Of a stretch of DNA of 64,000 nt, positions 7,582 to 17,435 are shown in pieces (the first letter of the stretch is position 1; each line of letters opens with the position of its first letter). The notes below the pieces were generated by a model that was not told the DNA's origin, ran no database searches, and saw nothing but the letters and a program-made list of their open reading frames with translations. The DNA comes from Porphyromonadaceae bacterium UBA2751 (GTDB lineage Bacteria; Bacteroidota; Bacteroidia; Bacteroidales; Muribaculaceae): assembly GCA_002353285.1 (NCBI GenBank), contig DEJJ01000034.1, forward strand, positions 124,001 through 188,000. The letters are read 5' to 3'. Both the position numbers and the translations under genes were made by a program.

Positions 7582-10500
7582 TTACTCCAGGTCGAAGAAG
7601 CCCAGGCCGCCAATGGCTGTGAGCATGCGCTCAACGTAGTCCCACGAGGTGGGCGACCATGCGAATCCCAAGCGATAGAGCACCTGGGTGGTGTAGTCGT
7701 TGTCGCGGGTGACGTCGGTAGTCTTCTGTCCGTGAGCCATGTCCTGGTAGGCCAGAAGGCTTGACATCTGCCTTGCCTTGGCGGGGTCGTTCTTGGCATC
7801 GTCCATAGCCTTGTTGAAGTCTTCCTGCTCAACGAAGCGTATGCCCTCACCCACAGTGTGCAGTCCCATGAGCACGTCGCCCAGGAATTGCGTGTGAATG
7901 TTGTAGGGGTGGAACACGCAACATTCGCGTGGCGTGGTGGCCAGCATGACGATGGCGTGGGCGACCTCGTTGATGGGCGAGAATTCCACTCGCTTGTTGC
8001 GCATACTGTAAGGACACTCGCCCAGCATGTTGTAGACCTTGATTCGGCCCATGAAGGAGTTGGTCTGGAAGTTGGCCTGGAACTCGCCGTCGGTTGAACG
8101 AGCGGCGAGGTTGCCAACACGCATTATCTTGGCGCTAAGCCCCTTGTGGGCTATTGCGTCGAGAATCAGTCGTTCGGCCATGAACTTGGAGTAGATGTAC
8201 TTGTTGCCCAGGAACTGCCCCATGAACAGGCGCTGCTCGGTGAACACATCGTCGCGTGCCTCGCCAGCCCACAGGCCGCGTGTGCTGGCCGTGGAGATGT
8301 GAACCAGCTTGGCACCTTTCTTCAGGCAGAAGTCAACACAACGCTGAGCACCGCCTATGTTCACGTCTTCAATCTCGGTGCCCTCGCTGAAATGCTTGAC
8401 GATAGCGGCGCAGTTGAAGATGGTGTCGATTTCGAGGCTCTCATCGATATCGCTCGTTACATCGCCCACCACGATGTGCAGACGCTTGCCAAAGAGCTCC
8501 TTGAAGGCATTGGCAAAGTAGTAGAAGAGCAGCGTGCGCAGTCGGCTCTCGGCCTTCTCGGCATCCTTGCCACGCACCAGGCAGTAGATGTTGCGTGCAT
8601 CGCTGTCGATGAGGTCGCGCAGGATGTGGATGCCCAGGTAGCCCGTAGCTCCGGTGAGCAGCACGTTGCCAAGCTGCTGTCGCTCACCGTGGCGGAATGC
8701 GTCGAGAGTGTTGTGCTTGAGCACGTCGTTGATGGGTGCGTAGTCAAATCCCTTCACCTCGTCGGGACCCTCGTCAACGGTCTCTCCAGTGACAAGAGCT
8801 GCGAGCTGTCGTGGGGTGGGATTGGCGAACACATCGCCGTAGGCGACGTGCATTCCAGCCTTGTCGGCTTCGATAATGACGCGAGTCACCACCAGTGATG
8901 TGCCACCCAGCTCAAAGAAGTTGTCGGTAGCACCCACCTTGTCCATTTGCAGAATGTCGGCAAAGATTTGGCAGAAAGTGCGCTCGGTTTCGTTTGCCGG
9001 CTCTTCATAGGCAGCCGCTATGGCAAGTTCAGGTTCGGGCAGAGCCTTGACGTCGGTCTTGCCGTTGGGAGTCATTGGCATCTTGTCGAGCTGGCGGTAG
9101 GCCGTTGGCACCATGTATTGTGTCAAGCTCTTGGAGATTTCGGCCTTGAGCTCGTCGGGGGCGATTTCATGATTGGCAGTGTAGTAGGCACACAAGTGCT
9201 CCTTGCCGCCAATCTTGCGAATCATTATCACCACCTTGTCGATACCATCCACCTTGAGCATCACGTTCTCAATCTCGCCAAGCTCGATGCGCAGTCCGCG
9301 CAGCTTGATTTGGTGGTCGGTTCGGCCCAGAATCACTACATCGCCATCGGGGAGCCACTTAGCGTAGTCGCCCGATTTATAGATGCGTGTGCCGTGGTAG
9401 TCGATGAAGCGCTCTCGTGTCATCTCATCGAGGTTGTTATAGCCTCGTGCCACGCCACGACCGCCAATGTAGAGCTCACCCACAACGCCCACTGGCAACT
9501 CGTTGCCGTCGCTGTCGACGATGAACTCCTTGACATTCAACTGAGGCTTGCCCACGGTGACCATGCCGGCATGAGTGAGCTCCTTGTTGTTGGACGCCAC
9601 AGTAATCTCGGTGGGGCCATAGCAGTTGAAGATGCGTGCCTTAGTGACGCTGCGCACCTGCTTGAGCAACTGGTCGCTGAACTTCTCACCACCGGCACGC
9701 ACAATGGCGATGCCAGAGATAGCTCGGGCAAAGTCGTCGCTTGTGAGCCACGTTTGCCAGCGCGACGGAGTTCCGCTCACCATGTTGATGTGCTCACGCT
9801 CAATGAGCGCTGCCAGGTCGAGCGGGTTATTGGCCTGCTCCTCGGTGGCCACAATAAGAGTCTTGCCGTTGTAGTAGGCCATGCCTATGTCTTGCAGTGC
9901 TGCGTCGAACGAGATGGTTGTCACACTGAGCACACGCTCGGCATCGGTGAGCACAGCGTTGGCAAACACATTAGCTGGATGTCCATAGAGGTAGTTGCAG
10001 ATGCCCTCATGACGCAGCATCACGCCCTTGGGACGACCAGTGGAACCGCTGGTGTAGATGAGGTAGGCAAGGTCGTCGGGGGTGATGTCGGGGTTGTGAT
10101 ATTCGCCAACTCCAGCTATGAGTTGCTCCACGTCGATAGCTTTCTCGGGAGCTACGGTGTCGAGACGGTCGGCTGTGGTGATGATGTAACGTGCTTCACT
10201 ATCCTCGAGGATGAGCTTGATGCGGTCGGCAGGATATTCGGGATCACAAGGGATGTAGGCGGCTCCTGCCTTCAGCACGCCAAAGAGTGCCAGAATGAGC
10301 CTGCTGGTGCGAGGCAGCAGCAGTGCCACACGGTCACGCTCCTTCACACCGCGAGCCTGCAGGGCAGCGGCAATTCGTGTGGTGACATTGTCCATCTCGC
10401 GATAAGAGAACTTGCCGTCGATGGCAACGAGTGCGTCGCGCTCGGGCTGAGAAGAGGCAAAGTGACCGATGCACTCGTGCATGAATCTAAATGGAGCATC

Positions 10501-13500
10501 GCCAGTGGCCACCTCCCGCAATGTGTCGAGTTGAGCTTCCTGCTCCTGGCTCACAATAGAGATGTGACGCACTCGCTCGGCTGGCTGAGCCATCAAGCGC
10601 TCAATCACAGCTCCGATGCTCTGCGAAAGGGCTGTTGCCAGCGTTTCGGAGTAGATGGCGTTGTCATATTGTACTACAATGCCTCGTGTCTCAATCTTGA
10701 TGTTGATTTTGAACTTAGGCACATTAAGTTCGAGCAACTCCTGCTCGATGGTTTCGCCATTCACGCTATATTGCGATAGCACTCCCACCTGGTAAGCATA
10801 GGCAATTGCTGGGCGGAAACCGTAGTCGGCCGCAATGCGTGCGAATGGGTAGTCCTCGTGGCGCAGTGTGCTGTCGAAGGTCTGGCTTGTGGCTTTCAGG
10901 AAGTCGGCAACACTCAAGTCATCGATGCTGATGCCGAGTGGCAGCGTGTTGACAAACATGCCCACGGTGTCGGCGATCTTCAGGTTGGAGCGTCCGTTAG
11001 ACACGGTGCACAGGTAGACGTCGCGGTTGTTGGTGTAGCGCGACACCACAATCGCAGTGGCGGCTAAGAACAAGTGGGCAGGAGTCACTTCCTGCTGGCG
11101 GCAGTAGTCAGCAACCTTGTCGTGGTCGACTGCTTCAACAGCCTCGCCAATGAAGCCTTGCACATCGCTCTTGGGCAGGTCGCCAGGAATTTCGCTTGCT
11201 CCCTCGCATGTTGCGAGTCGCTCGGCAAAGAACTGCTCTGCAGCCTTAAACTCGTCGGTCTGCTCAGCTTCTTGCTGGTCGGTGACGAAGTCGAGATAAG
11301 AATAAGACTCTTTCTCCACATCATTGCCTTCGAGAGTGGCGTTAATTTGGCGAATAAGCAAGTCGGCGGAGCCACCATCAAAGAGCAGATGATGCACATC
11401 GAATAGCAGATGCACAGCATCTTGAGTGGTGACCACCTCAAAGCGATAGAGAGGAGCCTTCTGCAAGTTGAAAGGCTTCACAAAATCGTTCTTATAGGTG
11501 TCCAGTTCCTTTGCACTCATGTGAGTGACAGGAATGTTGACTGGAGCTGCATTCTCTACAGTCTGCATTATCTTATCGCCCTCGGTGGTGAAATGGACGC
11601 CAAGCTCGGGATGGCTCTCCACCACACGTTTCACAGCATCGGCAAGTTTTTGTGCATTGGTGCCCTTGGGATAAGAGAGCAGATAGGGAATGTTGTAAAT
11701 GGTTGAAGTGGGATTCTTCAGGCACTCGAAATAGACCCCGGTCTGTGCGTAGGAGAGTGGCACAGAAGTCTTGCTCTCGCCTTTCTTGGTTGAAACTGTT
11801 GAAGACTTCTCGCCAGCCATGAGGTGAGAGAGGATGTCGTTTTCTATGCTCTGCAGTGTGCCAGTTTTGACAAGAGACTTGGAGTCGAGCGCCACGCCAT
11901 AGCGCTTGTTGACTTGCACAGCAAGTTTAATCGACGAGATTGAGGTCAATCCGGCATATCCTAACGGTGTGGTGATGCCAAACTCGCTACTGCCCACAAT
12001 GCCTGCGATTATTTCGTGCAATTCCTGCTCCAGCACGTTCATTGGCACGTTGCTCTCCTCGATTGCAGCCTCGGCCTTCTTCTCGGGCTTGGGTAGTGCG
12101 CGCTTGTTCACCTTTTGGTTCTGGTTCAGTGGTATGGCATCAATTTGCATTGTCACAGCTGGAACCATGTAGGGAGGTTTCTGATCAAGGATGAAGTTGT
12201 TGAGAGCGTCGATGTCGATGGTGGTGTCGCTCACGATGTAGGCAGCGATGAACTTTCCGCCTCCCTCCTCGTCGAAGGCTTGCACGGTGGCATCCTTAAT
12301 GCCTGTGAACTCGCGAATGATGCCTTCCACCTCCTTAAGCTCGATGCGGAAGCCACGAATCTTGACCTGTCCGTCGCGACGCCCCACAAACTGGATGTCG
12401 CCAGTGGGCAGGTAACGCACAATGTCTCCTGTGCGATAGATGCGGTTGTATTTCTTCTCGGTGTTGAAGGGGTTGTCGATATAGACCTCGGCAGTCTTTT
12501 CGGGGCGGTTGAGGTAGCCACGGCTCACCTGTGGACCAGCAACCCATAACTCGCCCGCTGCACCCACAGGCAGCCTGTGGCCTTGCTGGTCAACGATGTA
12601 GAGCTTAGTGTTGCCCAGAGCCTTGCCAATGGGGATGTCTTTTATGCGCTCATCAACGCAAAATTGTGTCACGAAAATCGTACACTCGGTGGGACCATAC
12701 ACGTTGTGGAACTTATACCCAACTGGTGGATCGAGCGATGCCAGCTTTTCGCCACCTGTAGACAAGTGCTTGAGAGAGTGGTTCTCGATGCCGGTGGCAA
12801 ATTGATAGGCCACCTGAGTGGTCATGAACGAATTGGTGATGCCATTGCTCTCGAAGTATTCATTCAGAGCAATAAGGTCGAGGCGAATCTCCTCGGGGAT
12901 AATGTGAACAGCTGCACCACAGGTGAGAGTGGGGTAGAGGTCCATCATGCATGCATCGAATCCGTAGCTGGCATAGGCAGCAATGCGGCACTCGGGGGTG
13001 AGGTCATAATAGTTGTGGAACCAGTTGCAGAAGGCCACAAGGTTGCGATGGGTGAGCTGGCACCCTTTGGGTACGCCTGTCGAGCCACTGGTGTAGAGCA
13101 TGATGAAGAGTTGGTCGGGCTCGATGGTCACGTCGGGAGCTGTAGCATTGGGCAGACTGCTGATTTCGCTTGTAAGCAGCACTTCGCCCTCATATTCGTT
13201 GACGAGTGGTCGCAGGTCGGCATCGGCGATAAGCAGTCGAGCACTTGCGTCTTTCATCATGAAGTTAAGACGCTCGGTGGGATAACTCGGGTCAAGAGGC
13301 TGATAAGCACATCCAGCCTTGAGTACACCTAGCGATGCAATTGCCATCCACTCGCATCGTGGAATGAGCACGCTCACCACGTCCTCCTTGCCCAGGCCCT
13401 TAGCAGCGATGGCGGCAGCAATGCGGTTGCTGATGTCGTCGACTTGCGCATAAGTGTAGCTGCGGCCGCTATACACAACTGCAGTGTTGGACGGTGTGGC

Positions 13501-14832
13501 ATCGACTTGCTGCTTGAAGAGCGACACGATAGTCTGTGTGTCGTCGTAGGGCTCGTCGGTGTCGTTGAAGCTGTCGAGCACTTCCACTTGAGCTGGAGTG
13601 GCAACATCAATGTCACACAACTTCTCTTGCGAGAGGAATCCCTCGACCACTGCCTCATAGCTCTGAAGGAATTGTGCAATGAGTTGTGGAGAGTATTCGT
13701 TGCCGTTATATTCAGCTTTTACTTGATAATGGTCATTAAGGATGAATGTCTTGAGATAAAGCGAAGCATCAAGAGTGCTGTTGCCCAATCGCACGGCCTT
13801 CATGGGCTTGCCAGCCCACTGGTTATCACTGAAAATGTTGCCATGCCATGCAAACATTGCGTTGGTCTGCAAGTTGCTGTCGGTCATCAGGTCACTGTAG
13901 TTGTAGATGCTATGCTCACGGCAACCACTCATCTGCTGCTGCAGAGTGCGCAAGAAGTCGAGCACCGAAGTCTCGGGAGTAAACTTTCCGTAGACAGGCA
14001 ACGTCTTGACCATCATGCCAATAGTGCGATTCATCTGCTTAGATGTGCGACCATTGTACACTGTGGTGAAGAGCGATTCCTGCTCGTTGTTGAATTTTGC
14101 CAACAGGAAGCTGAATGCTGCAGTAAAGAAGTTGCTCCTGAAGATGCCATTAGCGTTGCAGAAATCGTCGATGCGACTCATTTTGGTTTCAAGAATGTGC
14201 AGCAAGCTTGCCTCACTATGCTTGGTCTCGTAACGGTCGGGCATGAGCTGAGTGAAGGTGTCGCCACAGTCGAAGGTGGTGGCATACCATTGCTTGGCTT
14301 GTTCAAACTCAGGCAGCTTGCGCATTTCGGCCTCGTCGAGCGCGATTTGCATCATCGTGATGTCCTCGGGCTCTATGGCCTCATTGTTATAGGCCTTCTC
14401 AATGTCGTGCAGTAACAGTTGCATCGAGGTGCCGTCGACGATGATGTGGTGGTAGTCGACAAAGAGGTAGTGATGATCCTTGTCGCGCATCAGGCTCACG
14501 TGGAACAACCTGTCGCCATAGATGTTGAATGGCTGCACAAGAGCCGCTTTCTCTCGCTCAAAATCGGTAATATCTTTAATCTCGAGAGTGAATTGCTCAT
14601 TGTCGAGGTCAAGTGTTTGCACAGGCTCGCCATCGTCGCCCAGCTCAATGCGTGTGAACATGGTGGGGTGGGACTTGAATGCCGTAATCACAGCTTGGCG
14701 CAGTCGCTCACTGTCGAGACTGCCGTCAAGCACATATATGTAAGGCAGATTGTAGCGTGCCTCGCCAGGGTGGCTGGCACAATCTACATAGAGGCCATAC
14801 TGTGATTTGCTCAGTGTGGCAAAGGTTTTCAT
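7582..14832 (-). CDS. Dimodular non-ribosomal peptide synthetase, C-A-T-C-A-T-R
   Basis: 2416 residues. Domains in order: condensation C1 (1-430; HHIIVDG at 128-134), adenylation A1 (435-915; YTSGSTGVPKG at 580-590; Lys907), carrier T1 (935-1005; GLTSIS, Ser964), C2 (1025-1430; HHLLFDG at 1147-1153), A2 (1450-1935; YTSGSTGRPKG at 1593-1603; Lys1925), T2 (1945-2015; FFELGGTSL, Ser1979), and a terminal thioester reductase (2050-2416; TGATGYLG at 2060-2067; Tyr2212/Lys2216 as YxxxK). All catalytic motifs are intact. An N-terminal C domain suggests an acyl or peptidyl starter; the reductase should release an aldehyde (or alcohol) with NAD(P)H. It begins 6 bp after the STAS gene, so the two are co-transcribed. 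No phosphopantetheinyl transferase or MbtH protein lies in the window. The product is not known. Confidence 0.95.
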   Translation of the reverse strand: MKTFATLSKSQYGLYVDCASHPGEARYNLPYIYVLDGSLDSERLRQAVITAFKSHPTMFTRIELGDDGEPVQTLDLDNEQFTLEIKDITDFEREKAALVQPFNIYGDRLFHVSLMRDKDHHYLFVDYHHIIVDGTSMQLLLHDIEKAYNNEAIEPEDITMMQIALDEAEMRKLPEFEQAKQWYATTFDCGDTFTQLMPDRYETKHSEASLLHILETKMSRIDDFCNANGIFRSNFFTAAFSFLLAKFNNEQESLFTTVYNGRTSKQMNRTIGMMVKTLPVYGKFTPETSVLDFLRTLQQQMSGCREHSIYNYSDLMTDSNLQTNAMFAWHGNIFSDNQWAGKPMKAVRLGNSTLDASLYLKTFILNDHYQVKAEYNGNEYSPQLIAQFLQSYEAVVEGFLSQEKLCDIDVATPAQVEVLDSFNDTDEPYDDTQTIVSLFKQQVDATPSNTAVVYSGRSYTYAQVDDISNRIAAAIAAKGLGKEDVVSVLIPRCEWMAIASLGVLKAGCAYQPLDPSYPTERLNFMMKDASARLLIADADLRPLVNEYEGEVLLTSEISSLPNATAPDVTIEPDQLFIMLYTSGSTGVPKGCQLTHRNLVAFCNWFHNYYDLTPECRIAAYASYGFDACMMDLYPTLTCGAAVHIIPEEIRLDLIALNEYFESNGITNSFMTTQVAYQFATGIENHSLKHLSTGGEKLASLDPPVGYKFHNVYGPTECTIFVTQFCVDERIKDIPIGKALGNTKLYIVDQQGHRLPVGAAGELWVAGPQVSRGYLNRPEKTAEVYIDNPFNTEKKYNRIYRTGDIVRYLPTGDIQFVGRRDGQVKIRGFRIELKEVEGIIREFTGIKDATVQAFDEEGGGKFIAAYIVSDTTIDIDALNNFILDQKPPYMVPAVTMQIDAIPLNQNQKVNKRALPKPEKKAEAAIEESNVPMNVLEQELHEIIAGIVGSSEFGITTPLGYAGLTSISSIKLAVQVNKRYGVALDSKSLVKTGTLQSIENDILSHLMAGEKSSTVSTKKGESKTSVPLSYAQTGVYFECLKNPTSTIYNIPYLLSYPKGTNAQKLADAVKRVVESHPELGVHFTTEGDKIMQTVENAAPVNIPVTHMSAKELDTYKNDFVKPFNLQKAPLYRFEVVTTQDAVHLLFDVHHLLFDGGSADLLIRQINATLEGNDVEKESYSYLDFVTDQQEAEQTDEFKAAEQFFAERLATCEGASEIPGDLPKSDVQGFIGEAVEAVDHDKVADYCRQQEVTPAHLFLAATAIVVSRYTNNRDVYLCTVSNGRSNLKIADTVGMFVNTLPLGISIDDLSVADFLKATSQTFDSTLRHEDYPFARIAADYGFRPAIAYAYQVGVLSQYSVNGETIEQELLELNVPKFKINIKIETRGIVVQYDNAIYSETLATALSQSIGAVIERLMAQPAERVRHISIVSQEQEAQLDTLREVATGDAPFRFMHECIGHFASSQPERDALVAIDGKFSYREMDNVTTRIAAALQARGVKERDRVALLLPRTSRLILALFGVLKAGAAYIPCDPEYPADRIKLILEDSEARYIITTADRLDTVAPEKAIDVEQLIAGVGEYHNPDITPDDLAYLIYTSGSTGRPKGVMLRHEGICNYLYGHPANVFANAVLTDAERVLSVTTISFDAALQDIGMAYYNGKTLIVATEEQANNPLDLAALIEREHINMVSGTPSRWQTWLTSDDFARAISGIAIVRAGGEKFSDQLLKQVRSVTKARIFNCYGPTEITVASNNKELTHAGMVTVGKPQLNVKEFIVDSDGNELPVGVVGELYIGGRGVARGYNNLDEMTRERFIDYHGTRIYKSGDYAKWLPDGDVVILGRTDHQIKLRGLRIELGEIENVMLKVDGIDKVVIMIRKIGGKEHLCAYYTANHEIAPDELKAEISKSLTQYMVPTAYRQLDKMPMTPNGKTDVKALPEPELAIAAAYEEPANETERTFCQIFADILQMDKVGATDNFFELGGTSLVVTRVIIEADKAGMHVAYGDVFANPTPRQLAALVTGETVDEGPDEVKGFDYAPINDVLKHNTLDAFRHGERQQLGNVLLTGATGYLGIHILRDLIDSDARNIYCLVRGKDAEKAESRLRTLLFYYFANAFKELFGKRLHIVVGDVTSDIDESLEIDTIFNCAAIVKHFSEGTEIEDVNIGGAQRCVDFCLKKGAKLVHISTASTRGLWAGEARDDVFTEQRLFMGQFLGNKYIYSKFMAERLILDAIAHKGLSAKIMRVGNLAARSTDGEFQANFQTNSFMGRIKVYNMLGECPYSMRNKRVEFSPINEVAHAIVMLATTPRECCVFHPYNIHTQFLGDVLMGLHTVGEGIRFVEQEDFNKAMDDAKNDPAKARQMSSLLAYQDMAHGQKTTDVTRDNDYTTQVLYRLGFAWSPTSWDYVERMLTAIGGLGFFDLE

Positions 14833-14838
14833 AAGTGT

Positions 14839-15141
14839 TTACTCAAAGTTGAAAAGGTTAATAAATCCAGTCATTTTGAAAACGTTCTTGATGTCGTCGT
14901 TCAGACCTTTCAGGGTCACTGTGTGCCCGTGCGACTTGGCTTTCTTGAGGATGCCGAGCAAGATGCGCAGTCCGCTCGATGCAATGTACTCAAGTTTCTC
15001 GCAGTCAATCATGATGTCCTTGTCCTCGTTGTCGTAAAGAGGTTTCAATTCTTTCTCTACCTCGACTGCAGCAGCAGTGTCGAGCTGCCCTTCGAATGTG
15101 GCAACCAGCTTGCCGTCAATTTCATTAATTGTAGTTTTCAT
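14839..15141 (-). CDS. STAS-domain anti-sigma-factor antagonist-like protein
   Basis: 100 residues, one STAS domain of the SpoIIAA/RsbV type. The motif CEKLEYIASSGLRILLG (46-62) holds the conserved phosphorylatable serine (Ser55 or Ser56). In such systems an HATPase kinase phosphorylates this serine and a PP2C phosphatase removes it; the dephosphorylated form binds and sequesters the kinase. Here both activities are plausible in the product of the gene 27 bp upstream. The stop lies 6 bp before the NRPS start, which suggests that the switch and the synthetase are expressed together. Bacteroidota lack a classical SigB, so the output of the switch is unknown. Confidence 0.9.
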   Translation of the reverse strand: MKTTINEIDGKLVATFEGQLDTAAAVEVEKELKPLYDNEDKDIMIDCEKLEYIASSGLRILLGILKKAKSHGHTVTLKGLNDDIKNVFKMTGFINLFNFE

Positions 15142-15168
15142 AATAATGTAATTTATAGTGTGTTAATA

Positions 15169-17376
15169 TTAATCGGTTGTGGTGGATGTAAGTTTTTTGG
15201 TGAGCGTGAGCACGTTGTGGCCGTCGATGCGCTCATAGTTGATGGTGTCCATGAGCTGGCGCACCAGGAAGATACCCAGGCCACCAATGCGGCGGTCCTC
15301 GGCGCTGAGCGAGGTGTCAACGTCGGGGGCGTCGGTGGGGGCGAAACTCATGCCGCTGTCGGTGAGCACAAACTTTAGTACACTCTCGGTGGCGGTTGCC
15401 TTTACGTTGAGGGTGCCTGTTTCACCCTCGGGATATGCGTAGTTGATGACGTTGACCGCAGCCTCCTCAACAGCAAGTCGCATCTGCGTGGCCTCGCTTG
15501 TGTGCATCTTGAGATCGGCACAGACGGCGTCGACAAAGTCGTTGATGCCAGTAACCTGTTCCACATCGTTGGTGACAGTGATTTCGCGCTCAAGCACTAC
15601 ATGTTGGATACTGGGTGTGTACTTGATGGCAAGCATGGTGAGGTCGTCGCTCTGCTCAGCTTCTCCCACAAAGTAGTGCATGCCATTGAGTATTGAGTCG
15701 AGCAATTCTTGTGGCGATGAGCCTAGTGAGGATTTCACGATGTTGAGTACTCGCTCCATGCCAAACTGGTGCTTGTGGGCGTTCATCGCCTCGGTCAAAC
15801 CGTCGGTGTAGAGCATGAAGGTGTTGCCTGGCTCGAGCTGGATGTCTTGACGCTCAAATTGCCAGTCGCCCATCACAGCTAAAGGAAGATTGGGCTTAAC
15901 ATCAAGCTTATGCACTTGGTCGGTAATCATGAGGGGTGTGTCGTGACCGGCATTGCAGTAGTGAAGGCGGCCAGTGGGCAGGTCGAGGACACCGATGAAG
16001 AAAGTGACAAACATGCTCGACTCGTTGCCCTCGCACACGGCGTGGTTGATGAGCTGCATGATGCGGGCGGGATTGCTCTCGCGTGCACCAATGGCACGGA
16101 AGAGCGAGTGGGTTACTGACATCACCAGTGCCGATGGTACGCCCTTGCCGCTGGCATCGCCAATGCAGAAGAATAGCTTCTCGTCGCGCACGAAGTAGTC
16201 GTAGATGTCGCCACCCACCTCGCGTGCAGCAACCAGCATGCCAGCGATGTCGATATTTTCGTGCTCAATATCGGCTTTTGGAAGCATTTCGCTCTGGATG
16301 CGCTGTGCCACATGAAGCTCGGTGTTGAGCCGCTCGTGCTCCAGCTCGTTTTGGGCCATGCGCTTGTTGTTCTTTAGGAATCGGTAGATGATATATCCCA
16401 GCAGCAGGAATCCCAGCAGCATCAGCAATCCAGTGCGCAGCTGCATCTTGTAGAGTTCGCCAAACACTTCCTTGTCGTAGCACACAACTGCCACTTGCCA
16501 GTGAGGCTTCCCTTTCATGTGATGGAAGAACACACATGCGTCTTGTCCATCTTCGGTAACAAATTCTATCACATTGATTTTGCTGTTGGTGACGATGCGT
16601 TTGTCGGCTTTTGGGTCGTTGATAAGGCGTACTGCATCGTCAAAGTCCTTGTGCTTGGGATGACTCTTTGATGGTTGTGAGATGAGTGTGCCGTTGTCGG
16701 TGAGCAGCATGCAGAATGACGACGGGTAGATGTGACGGTTGTTGAGCGTGTCGTTGAGCCATTCGAGCGACAGGTCGATGCCCGCTATGCCCACTCTGCT
16801 GCCTTTCTTGTCGATGATGGGAATCGAATAGGTGGTGATGAAAGAGTGAGTCTCGACGGTGTCGACATAGGGGTCGCTCCAGTAGGGCTTGCCCGTTGCC
16901 ATTGGCTCGGAATAGAATTTATAGTTAGTGTAATCGTGGTTTTCACGGCTGGCAATGTTCTCTTTGAACTCCACACCATCGGGGGAGTTGAAGCCCCACG
17001 GCTCGAAGAGCTCGTCGCCGCCCTCAAAGTAGCCTGGCTTAAAAGCCAGACCCACACCTTTGAAGTAATGGTTGGCTTGAGCGATGGTGCAGATGGCATC
17101 GTCGATGTCGTCGGTGTCCTCGGCAAACTTGGTGAGCTCCACCATGTAGCTGTTGAGCACTTGCTCGGTGGTGTTGAGCATGCTCTTGACCAGGATGGCC
17201 TTCATGGTTATCTCGATTGAAGCCTTTTTCTCAAGTTCTTCTTCAAGGATGCGCTTGGTGTAGTAGTATTGAGCGGTCGAGAACAGCTCAAGCAGCAGCG
17301 CTGCAAACACAATGATTAATGTAATCCAAGTGCGCCTGCTAAAGTGACTCCTTATTTTTTCTAATAAACCCTTCAT
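15169..17376 (-). CDS. Membrane sensor: dCache + SpoIIE-type PP2C phosphatase + HATPase
   Basis: 735 residues. TM1 is at 15-40; a periplasmic dCache-like sensor domain spans about 45-315 (GKPYWSDPYVDTVETHSFITTYS; GSRVGIAGIDLS); TM2 is at about 318-340; a short coiled coil follows. Next comes a PP2C/SpoIIE phosphatase (about 360-590; REVGGDIYDYF, GDASGKGVPSAL, YTDGLTEA, SDDLTML), then an RsbW-like HATPase_c (about 600-735; EEAAVNVINYAYP, DSGMSF, GGLGIFLVRQLMD). Phosphatase and kinase of a partner-switching module are thus fused on one sensor, with the STAS target encoded 27 bp downstream and the NRPS after that. The ligand of the Cache domain is unknown. All key acidic residues of the phosphatase appear present. 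Confidence 0.92.
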   Translation of the reverse strand: MKGLLEKIRSHFSRRTWITLIIVFAALLLELFSTAQYYYTKRILEEELEKKASIEITMKAILVKSMLNTTEQVLNSYMVELTKFAEDTDDIDDAICTIAQANHYFKGVGLAFKPGYFEGGDELFEPWGFNSPDGVEFKENIASRENHDYTNYKFYSEPMATGKPYWSDPYVDTVETHSFITTYSIPIIDKKGSRVGIAGIDLSLEWLNDTLNNRHIYPSSFCMLLTDNGTLISQPSKSHPKHKDFDDAVRLINDPKADKRIVTNSKINVIEFVTEDGQDACVFFHHMKGKPHWQVAVVCYDKEVFGELYKMQLRTGLLMLLGFLLLGYIIYRFLKNNKRMAQNELEHERLNTELHVAQRIQSEMLPKADIEHENIDIAGMLVAAREVGGDIYDYFVRDEKLFFCIGDASGKGVPSALVMSVTHSLFRAIGARESNPARIMQLINHAVCEGNESSMFVTFFIGVLDLPTGRLHYCNAGHDTPLMITDQVHKLDVKPNLPLAVMGDWQFERQDIQLEPGNTFMLYTDGLTEAMNAHKHQFGMERVLNIVKSSLGSSPQELLDSILNGMHYFVGEAEQSDDLTMLAIKYTPSIQHVVLEREITVTNDVEQVTGINDFVDAVCADLKMHTSEATQMRLAVEEAAVNVINYAYPEGETGTLNVKATATESVLKFVLTDSGMSFAPTDAPDVDTSLSAEDRRIGGLGIFLVRQLMDTINYERIDGHNVLTLTKKLTSTTTD

Positions 17377-17435
17377 TATATCAAATGTCTTCTATAATCA
17401 GAACTGTTGAGATAAAGATTGCCTTTCGCTCCGCA

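Noticed and set aside
8146..14805. Long open frames on the plus strand across the NRPS gene, including one of 610 codons at 8947-10779.
   Set aside because: They are antisense shadows of a high-G+C gene with complete motifs on the minus strand; translations show no motif, no promoter or start context.
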